Assembly: GCF_001665535.1 (NCBI RefSeq) | Contig: NZ_LZSQ01000115.1 | Coordinates: 1-51,112 of the forward strand | Direction: 5' to 3' | DNA: 51,112 bases | Source: Mycobacterium sp. 852002-51961_SCH5331710 | Lineage (GTDB): Bacteria > Actinomycetota > Actinomycetes > Mycobacteriales > Mycobacteriaceae | Part shown: in pieces, positions 50,270-51,112 of the stretch | Position numbering within the stretch: position 1 is the stretch's first letter | Layout: each line of letters opens with the position of its first letter | Made by a program: the position numbers and the translations under genes | Notes under the pieces: model-generated | Seen by the model: the letters and a program-made list of their open reading frames with translations, nothing else | The model's database searches: none | Told to the model about the DNA's origin: nothing

Positions 50270-50281
50270 GATCGCGGTATG
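50267..50281 (+). promoter_or_regulatory. -10 hexamer TAGGAT + 6 nt + ATG: leaderless start of the hydrolase
   Basis: TAGGAT (50267-50272) begins with the TAG stop codon of the cyclase/LuxR gene. CGCGGT follows, then ATG 50279. No ribosome binding site is present, so independent leaderless transcription is plausible despite the 9-bp gap. Confidence 0.45.
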
Positions 50282-51025
50282 ACAGTCGTTCTGGTGCATG
50301 GCAATCCGGAGACGGATGCGATCTGGGGTCCCTTGGTCGACGCGCTCGGCCGCGATGACGTGGTGCGGCTCTCCCCGCCCGGATTCGGCGCACCGTTGCC
50401 AGACGACTTCGCGGCGACGTACCTCGACTACCGCGACTGGCTCGAGCGCGAGCTGGAGCGTTTCGACGAACCGGTCGACCTCGTCGGACACGACTGGGGC
50501 GGCGGACACGTCGTCAACGTGGCGATGCACCGGCCCGACCTGCTGCGCACCTGGACGAGCGACGTCGTCGGGCTGTTCGATCCCGACTATGTCTGGCACG
50601 ACCTGGCTCAGGTGTGGCAGACGCCGGGGGCGGGCGAGGAACTCAACGAGACCATGATGGGCGGCACCCTCGACGACCGGGCGGCGCAGATGGCCGAGCT
50701 GGGCCTGCCGGCCGACATCGCCGCATCGCTGGCCGAGGCCCAGGGACCCGAGATGGGGCGCGCGATCCTCGCGCTGTACCGCTCGGCCGCGCAGCCGGCG
50801 ATCTCCGAGGCCGCGCGCGGACTGGATGCGGCCGCTTCCCGGCCGGGCCTGTCGATCCTGGCCACCGAGGATCCGTACGTGGGGACCGACGAGATGCGTC
50901 GGCGCGCGGCGCAGCGGGCCGGTGTTCGGACGGAAGTGCTCGAAGGGTTGGGGCACTGGTGGATGGTGCAGGACCCGGCGCGCGGGGCTGAGGTGCTCAC
51001 GAGTTTCTGGGAGACCGTCGGCTGA
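50279..51025 (+). CDS. Alpha/beta hydrolase (epoxide-hydrolase/dehalogenase-like)
   Basis: A 248-residue protein. HGNPETDAIWGPLV gives the oxyanion HGNP-type motif. The nucleophile elbow is VGHDWGGGHVV, with Asp rather than Ser, as in epoxide hydrolases and haloalkane dehalogenases. The cap region contains WHDLAQVWQTPGAGEELN, and the catalytic His lies in LEGLGHWWMVQDP. The acid is probably the Asp in ATEDPYVG. No signal peptide. Asp in the elbow argues against simple esterase activity. It is immediately downstream of the large regulator. Confidence 0.9.
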   Translation: MTVVLVHGNPETDAIWGPLVDALGRDDVVRLSPPGFGAPLPDDFAATYLDYRDWLERELERFDEPVDLVGHDWGGGHVVNVAMHRPDLLRTWTSDVVGLFDPDYVWHDLAQVWQTPGAGEELNETMMGGTLDDRAAQMAELGLPADIAASLAEAQGPEMGRAILALYRSAAQPAISEAARGLDAAASRPGLSILATEDPYVGTDEMRRRAAQRAGVRTEVLEGLGHWWMVQDPARGAEVLTSFWETVG

Positions 51026-51059
51026 CAGCTGGACTTGATGCTCCTATCTCTGTTATGGG

Positions 51060-51112
51060 TCAAGCGGCGTCTATGGTCAGTGTGTTTAGCCATTGGCGGT
51101 AGTTGGTGGCGG
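51060..51112 (-). CDS. C-terminal end of an unidentified gene cut by the window edge
   Basis: On the minus strand an open frame enters at the right edge and ends at TGA 51062-51060. It reads ATNYRQWLNTLTIDAA at its C-terminus. Base composition here is clearly lower in GC than in the upstream genes, and codons such as CTA, ACA and ATA are used. This would fit a horizontally acquired gene or a transposase end, but 16 residues are too few to identify. It could also be chance. Confidence 0.3.
   Translation of the reverse strand, partial: ATNYRQWLNTLTIDAA

Overview
The window is chromosomal DNA of a high-GC actinobacterium. Its gene content, gene order and protein motifs are those of a mycobacterium, most likely a fast-growing, Mycolicibacterium-type species. 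The backbone follows the block that runs from Rv2191 down to Rv2143 in M. tuberculosis (from memory). The IS6110, PE_PGRS and Rv2172c insertions known there are absent. No tRNA, rRNA, CRISPR array or complete insertion sequence was seen.

Layout. 1-2.4 kb: a truncated DnaQ-like exonuclease/GIY-YIG gene, a small CxxC protein and a secreted NlpC/P60 peptidoglycan hydrolase (RipC-like). 2.4-6.2 kb: a membrane-anchored HExxH protein, the phosphatidylinositol mannosyltransferase PimB', and the convergent acyl-CoA synthetase FadD15. 6.3-9.6 kb: two SRPBCC proteins, an ArsA-like ATPase, a small Cys-containing protein and a PlsC-type acyltransferase. 9.6-12.4 kb: a GT87 mannosyltransferase diverging from a multi-pass membrane protein and a DEDDh ribonuclease. 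12.4-15.5 kb: class II DAHP synthase, a tandem 60-bp palindromic repeat, the kinase PknL, and the divergent Rv2175c-type DNA-binding protein. 15.5-20.2 kb: MptA, a polyprenyl synthase, LppM, a GNAT protein and a DUF3040 protein closed by a strong hairpin-plus-T terminator.

20.2-41 kb is a complete dcw (division and cell wall) cluster on the plus strand: mraZ, rsmH, ftsL-like, pbpB, murE, murF, mraY, murD, ftsW, murG, murC, ftsQ, ftsZ, pgeF-like, yggS-like, sepF, yggT-like, wag31 and a small membrane protein. Most junctions are 4-bp ATGA/GTGA overlaps, which suggests translational coupling. The operon head carries a 10-bp-spaced GTGG repeat array that looks like the MraZ operator, and ftsZ has its own promoter region.

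41-51.1 kb is less conserved: a phosphoribosyltransferase, an SRPBCC-epimerase fusion, a class I glutamine amidotransferase, two tandem phospholipase-D-like genes, a large adenylate cyclase/NB-ARC-like ATPase/LuxR regulator resembling Rv0386, an alpha/beta hydrolase, and the tail of an unidentified gene at the right edge.

Functionally the window combines peptidoglycan precursor synthesis and septation (dcw, SepF, Wag31), lipoglycan mannosylation (PimB', MptA, GT87), lipid metabolism (FadD15, PlsC, polyprenyl synthase) and signalling (PknL, cyclase/LuxR). A recurrent feature is a TANNNT hexamer 6-7 nt upstream of the start codon, the signature expected for leaderless mRNAs. I see it at seven genes.
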